A stretch of 42,828 bases of DNA from Mycobacterium genavense ATCC 51234. GTDB lineage: Bacteria > Actinomycetota > Actinomycetes > Mycobacteriales > Mycobacteriaceae. A program made the position numbers and the translations under genes. Shown one piece after another: positions 8,582-16,638 of this stretch. The stretch lies in contig NZ_JAGZ01000020.1 of the NCBI RefSeq assembly GCF_000526915.1, positions 1 through 42,828 on the forward strand, in the 5' to 3' direction. The first letter of the stretch is position 1. Each line of letters opens with the position of its first letter. A model generated the notes under the pieces. That model had not been told where the DNA came from. It saw only the letters and a list, made by a program, of their open reading frames with translations, and did not search any database.

Positions 8582-9325
8582 TCAATCCGACAGCGTCGCC
8601 CGGATGCACACGGTGACATACGGCATCGCCAGCCCGGTCGAATTCGCCAACGCCGGATGCGTGGCCAGCAGTTGGCGCACCCGGTCAAGGGTCTGGGTGC
8701 GAACCTCGGTCGGCGAGGTGATGCAGTAGCTGCGGGAGGCCACCAGATCGATCAGCGCTTGCGGCGTAAGGTAATTCGTCCATTCCACTTGATGGCGTTG
8801 GCGGTCGGTGAACGGCGGCGGCAGCGACACGTCGAAACGGCGACCGTCGCCGTCGCTGCCGATGATCTGGCCGAGTTCCCGCACCCAGCCGAGCCGCTCG
8901 TCGCGGGTGTTCCACACCAGACCCAGGCGCCCACCGGGCCGCAACACCCGGGCCACCTCGGGGATCGCTCGCTCCGGATCCACCCAGTGCCACGCCTGAG
9001 CGACCAGCACGGCGTCAACGCTGTTGTCCTGCAACGGAATCTCTTCTGCGGTGCCCAGCACCGCACGAGTCTCCGGCAGCGAAACGCTGAGCACTTCCAG
9101 CATGTCCGGAATCGGGTCCACCGCCACGACGTCGAGGCCGCGTTCCACCAGACGAGTGGTCAGCTTGCCGGTACCCGCGCCCAGATCGAGCACCTGACGC
9201 GCACCCCGCGGCAACAGCCAGTCGATGGCCTCGGGCGGATACGACGGGCGGCCACGCTCGTAGGCCGCGGCCGCCGCACCGAACGACAGCGAGCGGTCGT
9301 TCCTCGACCGGGTCACCGCCGACAC
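8582..9325 (-). CDS. Class I SAM-dependent methyltransferase (Rv3342-like)
   Basis: A 247-residue cytosolic methyltransferase of the Methyltransf_11 type. SAM-binding motif I is VLDLGAGTGKLTTRL at about 41-55, followed by the acidic VVAVDPIPDML, then AEEIPLQDNSVDAVLVAQAWHW and the post-motif VLRPGGRLGLVWNTR. The GTG start overlaps the 3' end of metX by 13 bases, so it is the last gene of metC-metX-methyltransferase. This matches M. tuberculosis Rv3340-Rv3342. Its substrate is not known; the operon suggests a link to methionine or SAM metabolism, which is inference only. Intact. Confidence 0.9.
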   Translation of the reverse strand: MSAVTRSRNDRSLSFGAAAAAYERGRPSYPPEAIDWLLPRGARQVLDLGAGTGKLTTRLVERGLDVVAVDPIPDMLEVLSVSLPETRAVLGTAEEIPLQDNSVDAVLVAQAWHWVDPERAIPEVARVLRPGGRLGLVWNTRDERLGWVRELGQIIGSDGDGRRFDVSLPPPFTDRQRHQVEWTNYLTPQALIDLVASRSYCITSPTEVRTQTLDRVRQLLATHPALANSTGLAMPYVTVCIRATLSD

Positions 9326-10452
9326 GCACCTTCGTTCGCGGCCAAATCCAGTGTCTCGCGGATCAATTCGCCCACCGCCTCGGTTTCCACCAAAAAGCCG
9401 TCATGTCCGCAGATGGAGTCGACAACTCGCAGGCCGGCGCAGCCCGGCAGCAGCTCGGCTATCTCCTGCTGTAGGCGCAGCGGATAGAGCCGGTCGGAGG
9501 TGATGCCGCCGACCACCGCCGGCACCGGGCACCGGCGCAACGCCTTCTTGACTCCGCCGCGGCCGCGGCCGACGTCGTGACTGTTCAGCGTCTCGGTCAG
9601 GATCACGTAACTGCCGGCGTCGAAGCGGGCCAGGATCTTGTCGCCCTGGTGTTCCAGATAGCTCTGCACCGCGTAGCGCCCGCCGTTCGACGGGTCCTCG
9701 TCGCTCTGGCGATCGTTGGCGAACCTGTCGTCGAGTTCGACCTCGCCGCGGTAGGTCAGATGGGCGAAGCGCCGCGCGATCGCCAGCCCGGCATCCGGCG
9801 CGCGACCGGTGTCGTGGTAATCGCCGCCCTGCCAATTCGGGTCGGCCTTGATGGCGGCGATCTGCGTGGTCTGGGTGCCGATCTGGTCGGCGGTGGCACG
9901 CGCCCCGACCGCCAGCAGCAATCCGGCCCGGACCCGCTCGGGGTGGCTGACCATCCATTCCAGCGCGCGTGCGCCGCCCATGGACCCGCCAACCACGGCG
10001 GCGACCTGGTTTATTCCCAGCGCGTCGAGCGCGGCGATGTCCGCCTCCACCTGATCTCGCACGGTGATCAGCGGGAACCGCGAACCCCACGGCTTCCCGT
10101 CTCGGGCAAGCGAACTTGGCCCGGTCGAACCGCGGCAGCCGCCCAGCACATTGGTGGCCACCGCACACCAGCGGTCGGTGTCGATCGGCGCACCCGGCCC
10201 CGCGATGCCGTCCCACCAGCCGGGCGTGGGGTGTCCCGGCCCGGCCGGGCCGGTGATGTGGGAATCGCCGGTGAGCGCGTGCAGCACCACCACGACGTTG
10301 TCGCGGGTCGGCGACAGCTTGCCCCAGCGCTGCACGGCGATGCAGACGTCGTCGATGACCGCGCCGCCCTCGGTGGTCAGCGAGCCGATGTCGACCAGGC
10401 CGACTTCACCTTCGGCCGGCAGCGTTTGGGTGGGAACGTCGGAGATCGTCAT
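9313..10452 (-). CDS. metX: Homoserine O-acetyltransferase
   Basis: Transfers acetyl from acetyl-CoA to L-homoserine, the committing step of methionine synthesis; M. tuberculosis calls it metA (Rv3341, also 379 residues). The alpha/beta-hydrolase fold shows the nucleophile elbow VGGSMGGARALEW (Ser near 157), the oxyanion part LHALTGDSH and the late acid/base elements, with the catalytic His in ICGHDGFLVE near 350. The insert GCRGSTGPSS is typical of the family. The ATG start follows the metC stop by 20 bases. Intact and of normal length. It feeds O-acetylhomoserine to MetC encoded just upstream. Confidence 0.97.
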   Translation of the reverse strand: MTISDVPTQTLPAEGEVGLVDIGSLTTEGGAVIDDVCIAVQRWGKLSPTRDNVVVVLHALTGDSHITGPAGPGHPTPGWWDGIAGPGAPIDTDRWCAVATNVLGGCRGSTGPSSLARDGKPWGSRFPLITVRDQVEADIAALDALGINQVAAVVGGSMGGARALEWMVSHPERVRAGLLLAVGARATADQIGTQTTQIAAIKADPNWQGGDYHDTGRAPDAGLAIARRFAHLTYRGEVELDDRFANDRQSDEDPSNGGRYAVQSYLEHQGDKILARFDAGSYVILTETLNSHDVGRGRGGVKKALRRCPVPAVVGGITSDRLYPLRLQQEIAELLPGCAGLRVVDSICGHDGFLVETEAVGELIRETLDLAANEGACRR

Positions 10453-10472
10453 GACGCTGTTCTTTCGAGTCC

Positions 10473-11816
10473 TCAGAACGCCGCCACGGACTGCGGGTCC
10501 GAACTCTTCGGGACCGCGGCAAATCCGAGCGCGAGGTCGGCCAGGATGTCGTCGATGTTCTCGATGCCGACGGCCAGCCGCACCAGTCCCGGTGTGACGC
10601 CGGTGCTCAGCTGCTCGGCCGGGCTCAGCTGGGCGTGGGTGGTCGACGCCGGGTGGATCACCAGCGACCTCACGTCGCCGATGTTGGCGACGTGGCTGTG
10701 CAGTTGCAGCGCGTTCACGAACGCCTTGCCGGCCTCGATGCCGCCGGCCAGCTCGAACGCCAGCACGGCGCCGGTTCCCTTAGGCGCCAGCTTCTTTGCC
10801 CGCTCATGCCATGGCGAGCTGGGCAGCCCCGCGTAGTTGACCGACACCACGCCGTCGTGCCCCTCGAGGAATTCCGCGACCCGCTGGGCGTTGGCGACGT
10901 GCCGCTCGATGCGCAGGCTCAGCGTCTCGAGGCCCTGGGCCACCAGGAACGCGTTGAACGGCGAGGCCGCGGACCCGAGGTCACGCAGCAACTGCACGCG
11001 CGCCTTGAGGGCGTACGCCGGTGGCCCCAGCTCGGCGAACACCACACCGTGGTAGCTCGGCTCGGGCGTGGTGAACCCGGGGAAGCGGCCCTGGGTCCAG
11101 TCGAAGGTGCCGCCGTCGACGATGACCCCCGCGATCGCGGAGCCGTGCCCGCCCAGGTACTTGGTCGCCGAGTGCACGACGATGTCGGCGCCGTGGGTGA
11201 ACGGCTGGATCAGGTACGGCGTGGCGATGGTGTTGTCGACGATCAGCGGCACGCCGTTGGCGTGGGCCACCCCGGCGACTCCCGGGACGTCCAGGATGTC
11301 GATCTGCGGGTTGGAGATCGTCTCGCCGAAGAACGCCTTGGTATTCGGTCGCACGGCCGCCTGCCACGAGTCCAGATCGTCGGGATCCTCGACGAAGCTG
11401 ACCTCGATGCCGAGCTTGGCCAGCGAGTAATGGAACAGGTTGTACGTGCCGCCGTAGAGCCGAGGGCTGGACACGATGTGATCGCCGGCACATGCGAGGT
11501 TCAATATGGCGAATGTCTCAGCGGCCTGTCCAGACGACAGAAACAGCGCGGCGACGCCGCCCTCGAGCGCGGCGATGCGCTGCTCGACGACGTCGGTGGT
11601 CGGGTTGCCGATCCGGGTGTAGATGTTGCCCGGGACCTCGAGTCCGAACAGGGCGGCGGCGTGCGCGGTGTCGTCGAAGACGTAGGACGTGGTCTGGTAG
11701 ATCGGCAGGGCGCGGGCGTTGGTGGCCGGGTCGGGCTGCTGGCCGGCGTGCACCTGTTTGGTCTCGAAGGACCAATGCGCGGTCGGATCGCTGTTGCTAT
11801 CGCCGTCGGCGCTCAT
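10473..11816 (-). CDS. metC: O-acetylhomoserine sulfhydrylase (MetY/MetC)
   Basis: A PLP enzyme making homocysteine from O-acetylhomoserine and sulfide. The 447 residues show RIGNPTTDVVEQRIAALEGG, the cofactor-stacking region SSPRLYGGTYNLF and the Schiff-base lysine in HSATKYLGGHG. The start is the ATG giving MSADGDS, because the conserved HWSFETKQVHAG follows 13 residues later as in M. tuberculosis MetC. An in-frame ATG at 11891 would add 25 residues without similarity. The 422 bases up to icd2 hold no large gene but contain a SAM-IV riboswitch, a short cysteine-containing ORF and a hairpin, so expression is probably controlled by SAM and perhaps by charged tRNA-Cys. Confidence 0.96.
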   Translation of the reverse strand: MSADGDSNSDPTAHWSFETKQVHAGQQPDPATNARALPIYQTTSYVFDDTAHAAALFGLEVPGNIYTRIGNPTTDVVEQRIAALEGGVAALFLSSGQAAETFAILNLACAGDHIVSSPRLYGGTYNLFHYSLAKLGIEVSFVEDPDDLDSWQAAVRPNTKAFFGETISNPQIDILDVPGVAGVAHANGVPLIVDNTIATPYLIQPFTHGADIVVHSATKYLGGHGSAIAGVIVDGGTFDWTQGRFPGFTTPEPSYHGVVFAELGPPAYALKARVQLLRDLGSAASPFNAFLVAQGLETLSLRIERHVANAQRVAEFLEGHDGVVSVNYAGLPSSPWHERAKKLAPKGTGAVLAFELAGGIEAGKAFVNALQLHSHVANIGDVRSLVIHPASTTHAQLSPAEQLSTGVTPGLVRLAVGIENIDDILADLALGFAAVPKSSDPQSVAAF

Positions 11817-11872
11817 GAGCGGGGCTTTCTGCTGGAAGGGAACGTATCGAGGTGCTGGTAGCCGTCCGGGAG

Positions 11873-11905
11873 CCTGCATCGGTGACGTCACCCGGCGGCC
11901 GCAGG
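11873..11905 (-). promoter_or_regulatory. Hairpin between upstream ORF and metC
   Basis: CCTGC at one end pairs with GCAGG at the other, enclosing the perfect 12-bp palindrome GGTGACGTCACC. It lies two bases after the stop codon of the 15-codon ORF and 57 bases before the metC start, a position where ribosome stalling could affect folding. No U-run follows, so it is not an ordinary intrinsic terminator. Confidence 0.45.
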
Positions 11906-11906
11906 T

Positions 11907-11954
11907 TCAGCACCGACACACGATGAGACGCGGATGCGGTGAACGACTGCACAT
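11907..11954 (-). CDS. 15-residue cysteine-containing upstream ORF, possible leader peptide
   Basis: The peptide is MCSRSPHPRLIVCRC, with Cys at positions 2, 13 and 15, the last being the final residue. Its ATG is preceded by AGGG at seven bases, a reasonable ribosome-binding site. It sits in the metC leader after the riboswitch and before the hairpin at 11873-11905. Cysteine-rich leader ORFs that sense cysteine supply through stalling are known upstream of sulfur-assimilation genes in mycobacteria, and metC is such a gene. Three Cys codons in sixteen is far above average usage. Function as an attenuator is inferred; no experiment is implied by the sequence. Confidence 0.5.
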   Translation of the reverse strand: MCSRSPHPRLIVCRC

Positions 11955-11990
11955 CACGTTTCCCTGTCTACTCAGGGGCCCGTCATGGCG

Positions 11991-12112
11991 GACCCGCGCT
12001 TGCCGGATAGCCGGTGCTGTGGCTACTCAACCTGGTCATCACCCGGGGCACCCCACCGCGGTTGGAGGGTTGCCGGCCAGCAAGCCGGGGCTTGATGCTG
12101 GCGCTCATGACC
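11991..12112 (-). promoter_or_regulatory. SAM-IV riboswitch in the metC leader
   Basis: On the minus strand this segment closely follows the mycobacterial SAM-IV aptamer as I remember it. P1 is formed by GGTCAT (12107-12112) and ATGACC (12034-12039). P2 pairs GCCAGC with GCTGGC, with an inner AAGCC/GGCTT helix. The conserved CCGGCAACCCTCCAACC and GGTGGGGTGCCCCGGG core follows, and a variable stem pairs TAGCC with GGCTA. The 3' end is AAGCGCGGGTC. The aptamer binds S-adenosylmethionine and normally lowers expression of methionine-synthesis genes, which fits its place upstream of metC-metX. The aptamer is 174 bases from the metC start; the expression platform is not obvious. Confidence 0.9.
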
Positions 12113-12237
12113 GATACAAAGACTAGCTTACTGAGCCGACCGGATGCCAATGGCGGGTCGACGCCTGCACAAACGCCCTTGATAACGTGGCAACGATAAC
12201 GCTGAGCCCCCCAATCTGACCGGGAGAGGGACCGTCC

Positions 12238-14475
12238 GTGAGCGCCGATAAGCCGACCGTCATTTACACGCTGACCGACGAGGCGCCGTTGCTGGCGACC
12301 TACGCGTTCCTGCCCATCGTGCGGGCCTTCGCCGAGCCGGCGGGCATCGAGATCAAGACCAGCGACATCTCGGTGGCCGCCCGGATCCTCGCCGAGTTCC
12401 CCGAGCACCTGACCGAAGAGCAGCGGGTGCCGTACAACCTGGCCGAGCTGGGCCGACTGACGAAGCTGGCCGACACCAACATCATCAAGCTGCCCAACGT
12501 CAGCGCGTCGGTGCCCCAGCTGATCGCCGCGATCAAGGAGCTGCAGGGCAAGGGCTACAAGATTCCCGACTTCCCGCAGAGCCCAAAGACCGACGAGGAC
12601 AAGGAGATTCGCGAGCGCTATTCGAAATGTCTTGGTAGCGCGGTCAACCCGGTGTTGCGCCAAGGCAACTCCGACCGTCGCGCCCCCAAGGCGGTCAAGG
12701 AGTACGCCCGCAAGCACCCGCACAGCATGGGGGAGTGGTCGCAGGCGTCGCGCACCCATGTCGCGACGATGAAGCACGGCGACTTCTACCACGGCGAGAA
12801 GTCGATGACGCTAGATCGCGGGCGCAGCGTGAAGATGGAGCTGGAGACCAAGGACGGCAAGAAGATTGTGCTCAAGCCGACGGTGTCGCTGCGCGACGGC
12901 GACATCATCGACAGCATGTTCATGAGCAAGAAGGCGCTCTGCGAGTTCTACGAAGCCGAGATCGACGACGCCTACAAGACCGGCGTGATGTTCTCGCTGC
13001 ACGTCAAGGCGACGATGATGAAGGTCTCCCACCCCATCGTCTTCGGCCACGCCGTGAAGGTGTTCTACAAGGACGCCTTCGCCAAGCATCAGGAGCTGTT
13101 CGACGAACTCGGCGTCAACGTCAACAACGGGCTGGTCGATCTGTACGACAAGATCGAGTCGCTGCCCGCCTCGCAGCACGACGAGATCATCCGCGACCTG
13201 CATGCCTGCCACGAACACCGCCCGGAGCTGGCCATGGTGGATTCGGCCAAGGGCATCAGCAACTTTCACTCGCCCAGCGACGTGATCGTAGATGCGTCGA
13301 TGCCGGCGATGATCCGCGCCGGCGGCAAGATGTACGGCGCCGACGGACGGCAGAAGGACACCAAGGCCGTCAACCCCGAGTCGACCTTCGCCCGGATCTA
13401 CCAAGAGATCATCAACTTCTGCAAGACCCACGGCGCTTTCGACCCGACCACGATGGGCACCGTTCCCAACGTCGGCCTGATGGCCCAGCAGGCCGAGGAA
13501 TACGGCTCGCACGACAAGACGTTCGAGATCCCCGAGGACGGTGTCGCCAACATCGTCGACCTCGACACGGGTGAGGTGCTGCTGACGCAAAACGTTGAAG
13601 CCGGCGACATCTGGCGTATGCCGATCGTTTGCGACGAACCGATCCGCGACTGGGTCAAGCTGGCCGTCACCCGGGCGCGCAACTCGGGTATGCCGGTGGT
13701 GTTCTGGCTGGACCAGGAGCGTCCGCACGAGAGCGAGTTGCGCAAGAAGGTCAACGCCTACCTGGCCGAGCACGACACCGAGGGCCTCGACATCCAGATC
13801 ATGTCGCAGGAACGCGCCATGCGGCACACGATCGAGCGCGCCATGCGCGGACAAGACACCATTGCCGCGACCGGAAACATCCTGCGCGACTACCTGACCG
13901 ACCTGTTCCCGATCCTGGAACTGGGCACCAGCGCCAAGATGCTGTCCATCGTGCCGTTGATGGCCGGTGGCGGGATGTACGAAACCGGGGCCGGCGGTTC
14001 GGCGCCCAAGCACGTCCACCAGCTGCTCGAAGAGAACCACCTGCGCTGGGACTCCCTCGGCGAGTTCCTCGCTCTCGGAGCGTGTTTCGAAGACATCGGG
14101 ATCAAGACCGACAACGCGCGCGCCAAGCTTCTGGGCAAGACGCTGGACGCCGCGATCGGCAAGTTGTTGGACAACAACAAGAGTCCGTCGCGTAAGACCG
14201 GTGAACTCGACAACCGCGGCAGCCAGTTCTATCTGGCGCTGTACTGGGCCCAAGAACTCGCCGCGCAAACCGACGACGAAGAGCTGGCCAAACACTTTGC
14301 CGTCCTTGCTGACTCGTTGAGCAAGAACGAGGAAGCCATCGTGGACGAAATGACCAAGGTACAAGGCGAACCGGTCGACATCGGCGGCTACTATCAGCCG
14401 GACAACGAGAAGACGACCGCGGTGATGCGGCCGAGCAAGACGTTCAATGACGCGCTGGCGGCGTCCCAGGGCTGA
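12238..14475 (+). CDS. icd2: Monomeric NADP-dependent isocitrate dehydrogenase (Icd2 type)
   Basis: Oxidatively decarboxylates isocitrate to 2-oxoglutarate in the TCA cycle. The 745 residues equal the length of M. tuberculosis Icd2 (Rv0066c), and the sequence is nearly colinear with what I recall of it: IYTLTDEAPLLATYAFLPI at the N-terminus, then NPVLRQGNSDRRAP, KATMMKVSHPIVFGH, and GAGGSAPKHV in the second half. The GTG start has a GGGAGAGG ribosome-binding site nine bases upstream. It lies one base before icd1. In M. tuberculosis the two genes are far apart, so the tandem here allows co-expression of unrelated isozymes. Intact. Confidence 0.95.
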   Translation: MSADKPTVIYTLTDEAPLLATYAFLPIVRAFAEPAGIEIKTSDISVAARILAEFPEHLTEEQRVPYNLAELGRLTKLADTNIIKLPNVSASVPQLIAAIKELQGKGYKIPDFPQSPKTDEDKEIRERYSKCLGSAVNPVLRQGNSDRRAPKAVKEYARKHPHSMGEWSQASRTHVATMKHGDFYHGEKSMTLDRGRSVKMELETKDGKKIVLKPTVSLRDGDIIDSMFMSKKALCEFYEAEIDDAYKTGVMFSLHVKATMMKVSHPIVFGHAVKVFYKDAFAKHQELFDELGVNVNNGLVDLYDKIESLPASQHDEIIRDLHACHEHRPELAMVDSAKGISNFHSPSDVIVDASMPAMIRAGGKMYGADGRQKDTKAVNPESTFARIYQEIINFCKTHGAFDPTTMGTVPNVGLMAQQAEEYGSHDKTFEIPEDGVANIVDLDTGEVLLTQNVEAGDIWRMPIVCDEPIRDWVKLAVTRARNSGMPVVFWLDQERPHESELRKKVNAYLAEHDTEGLDIQIMSQERAMRHTIERAMRGQDTIAATGNILRDYLTDLFPILELGTSAKMLSIVPLMAGGGMYETGAGGSAPKHVHQLLEENHLRWDSLGEFLALGACFEDIGIKTDNARAKLLGKTLDAAIGKLLDNNKSPSRKTGELDNRGSQFYLALYWAQELAAQTDDEELAKHFAVLADSLSKNEEAIVDEMTKVQGEPVDIGGYYQPDNEKTTAVMRPSKTFNDALAASQG

Positions 14476-14476
14476 C

Positions 14477-15703
14477 ATGGCAGGCACGTCCAAGATCAAA
14501 GTCGAGGGCCCCGTGGTCGAACTCGACGGTGACGAGATGACCCGCGTCATCTGGAAGATGATCAAGGACATGCTGATCCTTCCGCACCTCGACATCAACT
14601 TGGAGTACTACGACCTGGGTATCGAGAACCGCGACCGCACCGACGACCAGGTGACGATCGACGCGGCCTATGCCATCAAGAAGCACGGCGTGGGTGTCAA
14701 GTGCGCGACGATCACCCCCGACGAGGCACGCGTCGCCGAGTTCAACCTCAATAAGATGTGGCTATCCCCGAACGGGACGATCCGAAACATCTTGGGCGGC
14801 ACCATCTTCCGCGAGCCGATCGTGATCTCCAATGTGCCGCGGCTGGTTCCGCGCTGGACCAGGCCGATTGTCATCGGCCGGCACGCGTTCGGCGACCAGT
14901 ACCGGTCGACCAATTTCAAGGTCGACAAACCCGGCACCGTCGCAATAACTTTCACCCCCGCCGACGGCGGAGAGCCGATCGTGCACGAGATGGTGGACAT
15001 CCCCGCCGACGGCGGTGTCGTCATGGGGATGTACAACTTCCGGGACTCCATCCGCGACTTCGCCCGGGCGTCGTTCAAATACGGCCTGAACGCCAAATGG
15101 CCGGTGTACCTGTCCACCAAGAACACCATCCTCAAGGCCTACGACGGCATGTTCAAGGACGAGTTCCAGCGCATCTACGACGAGGAGTTCAAGGAGGCCT
15201 TCGAGGCCGAGGGCCTGACCTACGAGCACCGGTTGATCGACGACATGGTGGCCGCCTGCCTGAAGTGGGAGGGCGGCTATGTCTGGGCCTGCAAGAACTA
15301 CGACGGCGACGTGCAGTCCGACACCGTCGCGCAGGGCTATGGCTCGCTGGGGCTGATGACCTCGGTGCTGATGACCGCCGACGGCAGGACCGTCGAGGCC
15401 GAAGCCGCCCACGGCACGGTCACCCGGCACTTCCGGCAGTATCAGGCCGGCAAGCCGACGTCGACCAACCCCATCGCCTCGATCTTCGCCTGGACGCGGG
15501 GACTACAGCACCGCGGCAAGCTGGACAACACACCCGCGGTCATCGACTTCGCCCAGACGCTGGAATCCGTCGTCATCGGCACCGTCGAGAGCGGGAAGAT
15601 GACCAAGGATCTGGCCATCCTGATTGGGCCAGATCAGCAGTGGCAGCAGAGCGAGGAGTTCCTCGCCTCGATCGCCGAAAACCTGCAGAAGGCACTGGCC
15701 TAA
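14477..15703 (+). CDS. icd1: Dimeric NADP-dependent isocitrate dehydrogenase (Icd1 type)
   Basis: The eukaryote-like homodimeric isozyme, 408 residues, equivalent to Rv3339c. Visible are VELDGDEMTRVIWK at the N-terminus, the substrate-binding SPNGTIRNILGGTIFREPI, the metal and substrate region MVAACLKWEGGYVWACKNYDGDVQSD and the NADP-binding EAAHGTVTRH. The start is the ATG giving MAGTSKIKVEGP, one base after the icd2 stop. The frame is open slightly further upstream but only inside icd2. The stop overlaps by four bases the 3' end of the opposing hydrolase. Intact. Confidence 0.96.
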   Translation: MAGTSKIKVEGPVVELDGDEMTRVIWKMIKDMLILPHLDINLEYYDLGIENRDRTDDQVTIDAAYAIKKHGVGVKCATITPDEARVAEFNLNKMWLSPNGTIRNILGGTIFREPIVISNVPRLVPRWTRPIVIGRHAFGDQYRSTNFKVDKPGTVAITFTPADGGEPIVHEMVDIPADGGVVMGMYNFRDSIRDFARASFKYGLNAKWPVYLSTKNTILKAYDGMFKDEFQRIYDEEFKEAFEAEGLTYEHRLIDDMVAACLKWEGGYVWACKNYDGDVQSDTVAQGYGSLGLMTSVLMTADGRTVEAEAAHGTVTRHFRQYQAGKPTSTNPIASIFAWTRGLQHRGKLDNTPAVIDFAQTLESVVIGTVESGKMTKDLAILIGPDQQWQQSEEFLASIAENLQKALA

Positions 15704-16554
15704 CTCGCCGGCGGGGTCTCCAGGTTTTTCAGGACCCGGGCCGGGCGGGCGCACTCCTCGATGAAACCGGAGATGACCTCGGTCACCCGGTCGGGCGCCT
15801 CGAACATCGGAACGTGCCCGACGCCGTCGAGCCGGGTGACCTTCGTCCCGGCGGGCAGGAAGTCGGTGAAATGGCGGCTGAAGCGGCTCGGCGGCACCAC
15901 GCGGTCCTTCTCGCACAACACCACATGCGCCGGCACCGCGGTCTGCGCCAACTCCATCAGGCCGGGCCCCAGCAGCGACTTGGCCAGCAGCTGGAAGTAG
16001 GCCGGGCAGTGCGCGGCGTCGTCGACGATGCCGGACAGCTGGCGCTCGCTGATCCCGTCGGGCGAGCCGCGCAGCGGCAGGCTGGCCAGTCGGCGGCTGA
16101 ACGGCAGTTGCAGTGCCCGCTGGCCGAACAAGCGGGCGAGCGCCAAGACCGGCATGCCGGCCACGAACTTGCCGATGACCTCGAATTTGACCGGGCTCCA
16201 GCGGGTCCAGCCGCCCGCCGCCGCGAGGCCGGTGACGCTGCGGGCCCGGCCGCGCCGCTCGAGTTCGAAGGCGACCCAGCCCCCCAACGAGTTGCCCACG
16301 ATGTGGGCGGTGTCCCAGCCGAGCTTGTCGAGTTGGCGTTCGACGTGGTCGGCCAGCACCGCCGAGCTCAGCAACCAGGTGCCCGCGTACGGTCCGCCGT
16401 TGTGGCCGGCCATCGTCGGCGCAAACACCTCGTAGCGGCCCGTGTCGGCCAGTCGCCGGGACACCTCGTCCCACACCATCTGGGACATCAGAAACGGGTG
16501 CAGCAGCAGGACCGGCTCTCCAGAACCCAGGTGGATCGGCGCGCGAGTCGTCAT
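15700..16554 (-). CDS. Alpha/beta-fold hydrolase (Rv3337/Rv3338 counterpart, uninterrupted)
   Basis: A 284-residue hydrolase with the complete fold. It has PVLLLHPFLMS (oxyanion strand with His-Pro instead of His-Gly), the nucleophile elbow VGNSLGGW (Ser near 94), the acid region VVLCEKDRVVPP and the catalytic His in DGVGHVPMFEAP. The start ATG giving MTTRAPIHLG lies 84 bases from divergent trpS. As I recall, M. tuberculosis annotates this locus as two shorter adjacent frames, so this may be the ancestral full-length form. Substrate unknown; candidates are lipid esters or C-C bond hydrolysis, but nothing decides. Confidence 0.85.
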   Translation of the reverse strand: MTTRAPIHLGSGEPVLLLHPFLMSQMVWDEVSRRLADTGRYEVFAPTMAGHNGGPYAGTWLLSSAVLADHVERQLDKLGWDTAHIVGNSLGGWVAFELERRGRARSVTGLAAAGGWTRWSPVKFEVIGKFVAGMPVLALARLFGQRALQLPFSRRLASLPLRGSPDGISERQLSGIVDDAAHCPAYFQLLAKSLLGPGLMELAQTAVPAHVVLCEKDRVVPPSRFSRHFTDFLPAGTKVTRLDGVGHVPMFEAPDRVTEVISGFIEECARPARVLKNLETPPAS

Positions 16555-16638
16555 GCCCTGGACTTTACCCGGTACCGGCGGTTCCGAAACGCGGTGTCGG
16601 ACGAGGCCGGACACCGGCGTGAAAAGATCGGAAACATC

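Noticed and set aside
11817..11891. Upstream ATG extending metC by 25 residues
   Set aside because: The extra residues show no family similarity and overlap the leader hairpin; the known N-terminus fits the ATG at 11816.
12811..14598. Long open frame antisense to icd2 (about 595 codons)
   Set aside because: It is the mirror of a perfectly conserved gene in GC-rich DNA and its product resembles no protein family; third-position GC bias fits icd2.
14758..16638. Long open frame upstream of and in frame with trpS
   Set aside because: It crosses icd1 and the opposing hydrolase out of frame and is low-complexity Arg/Gln/His/Gly; trpS itself starts at 16639.
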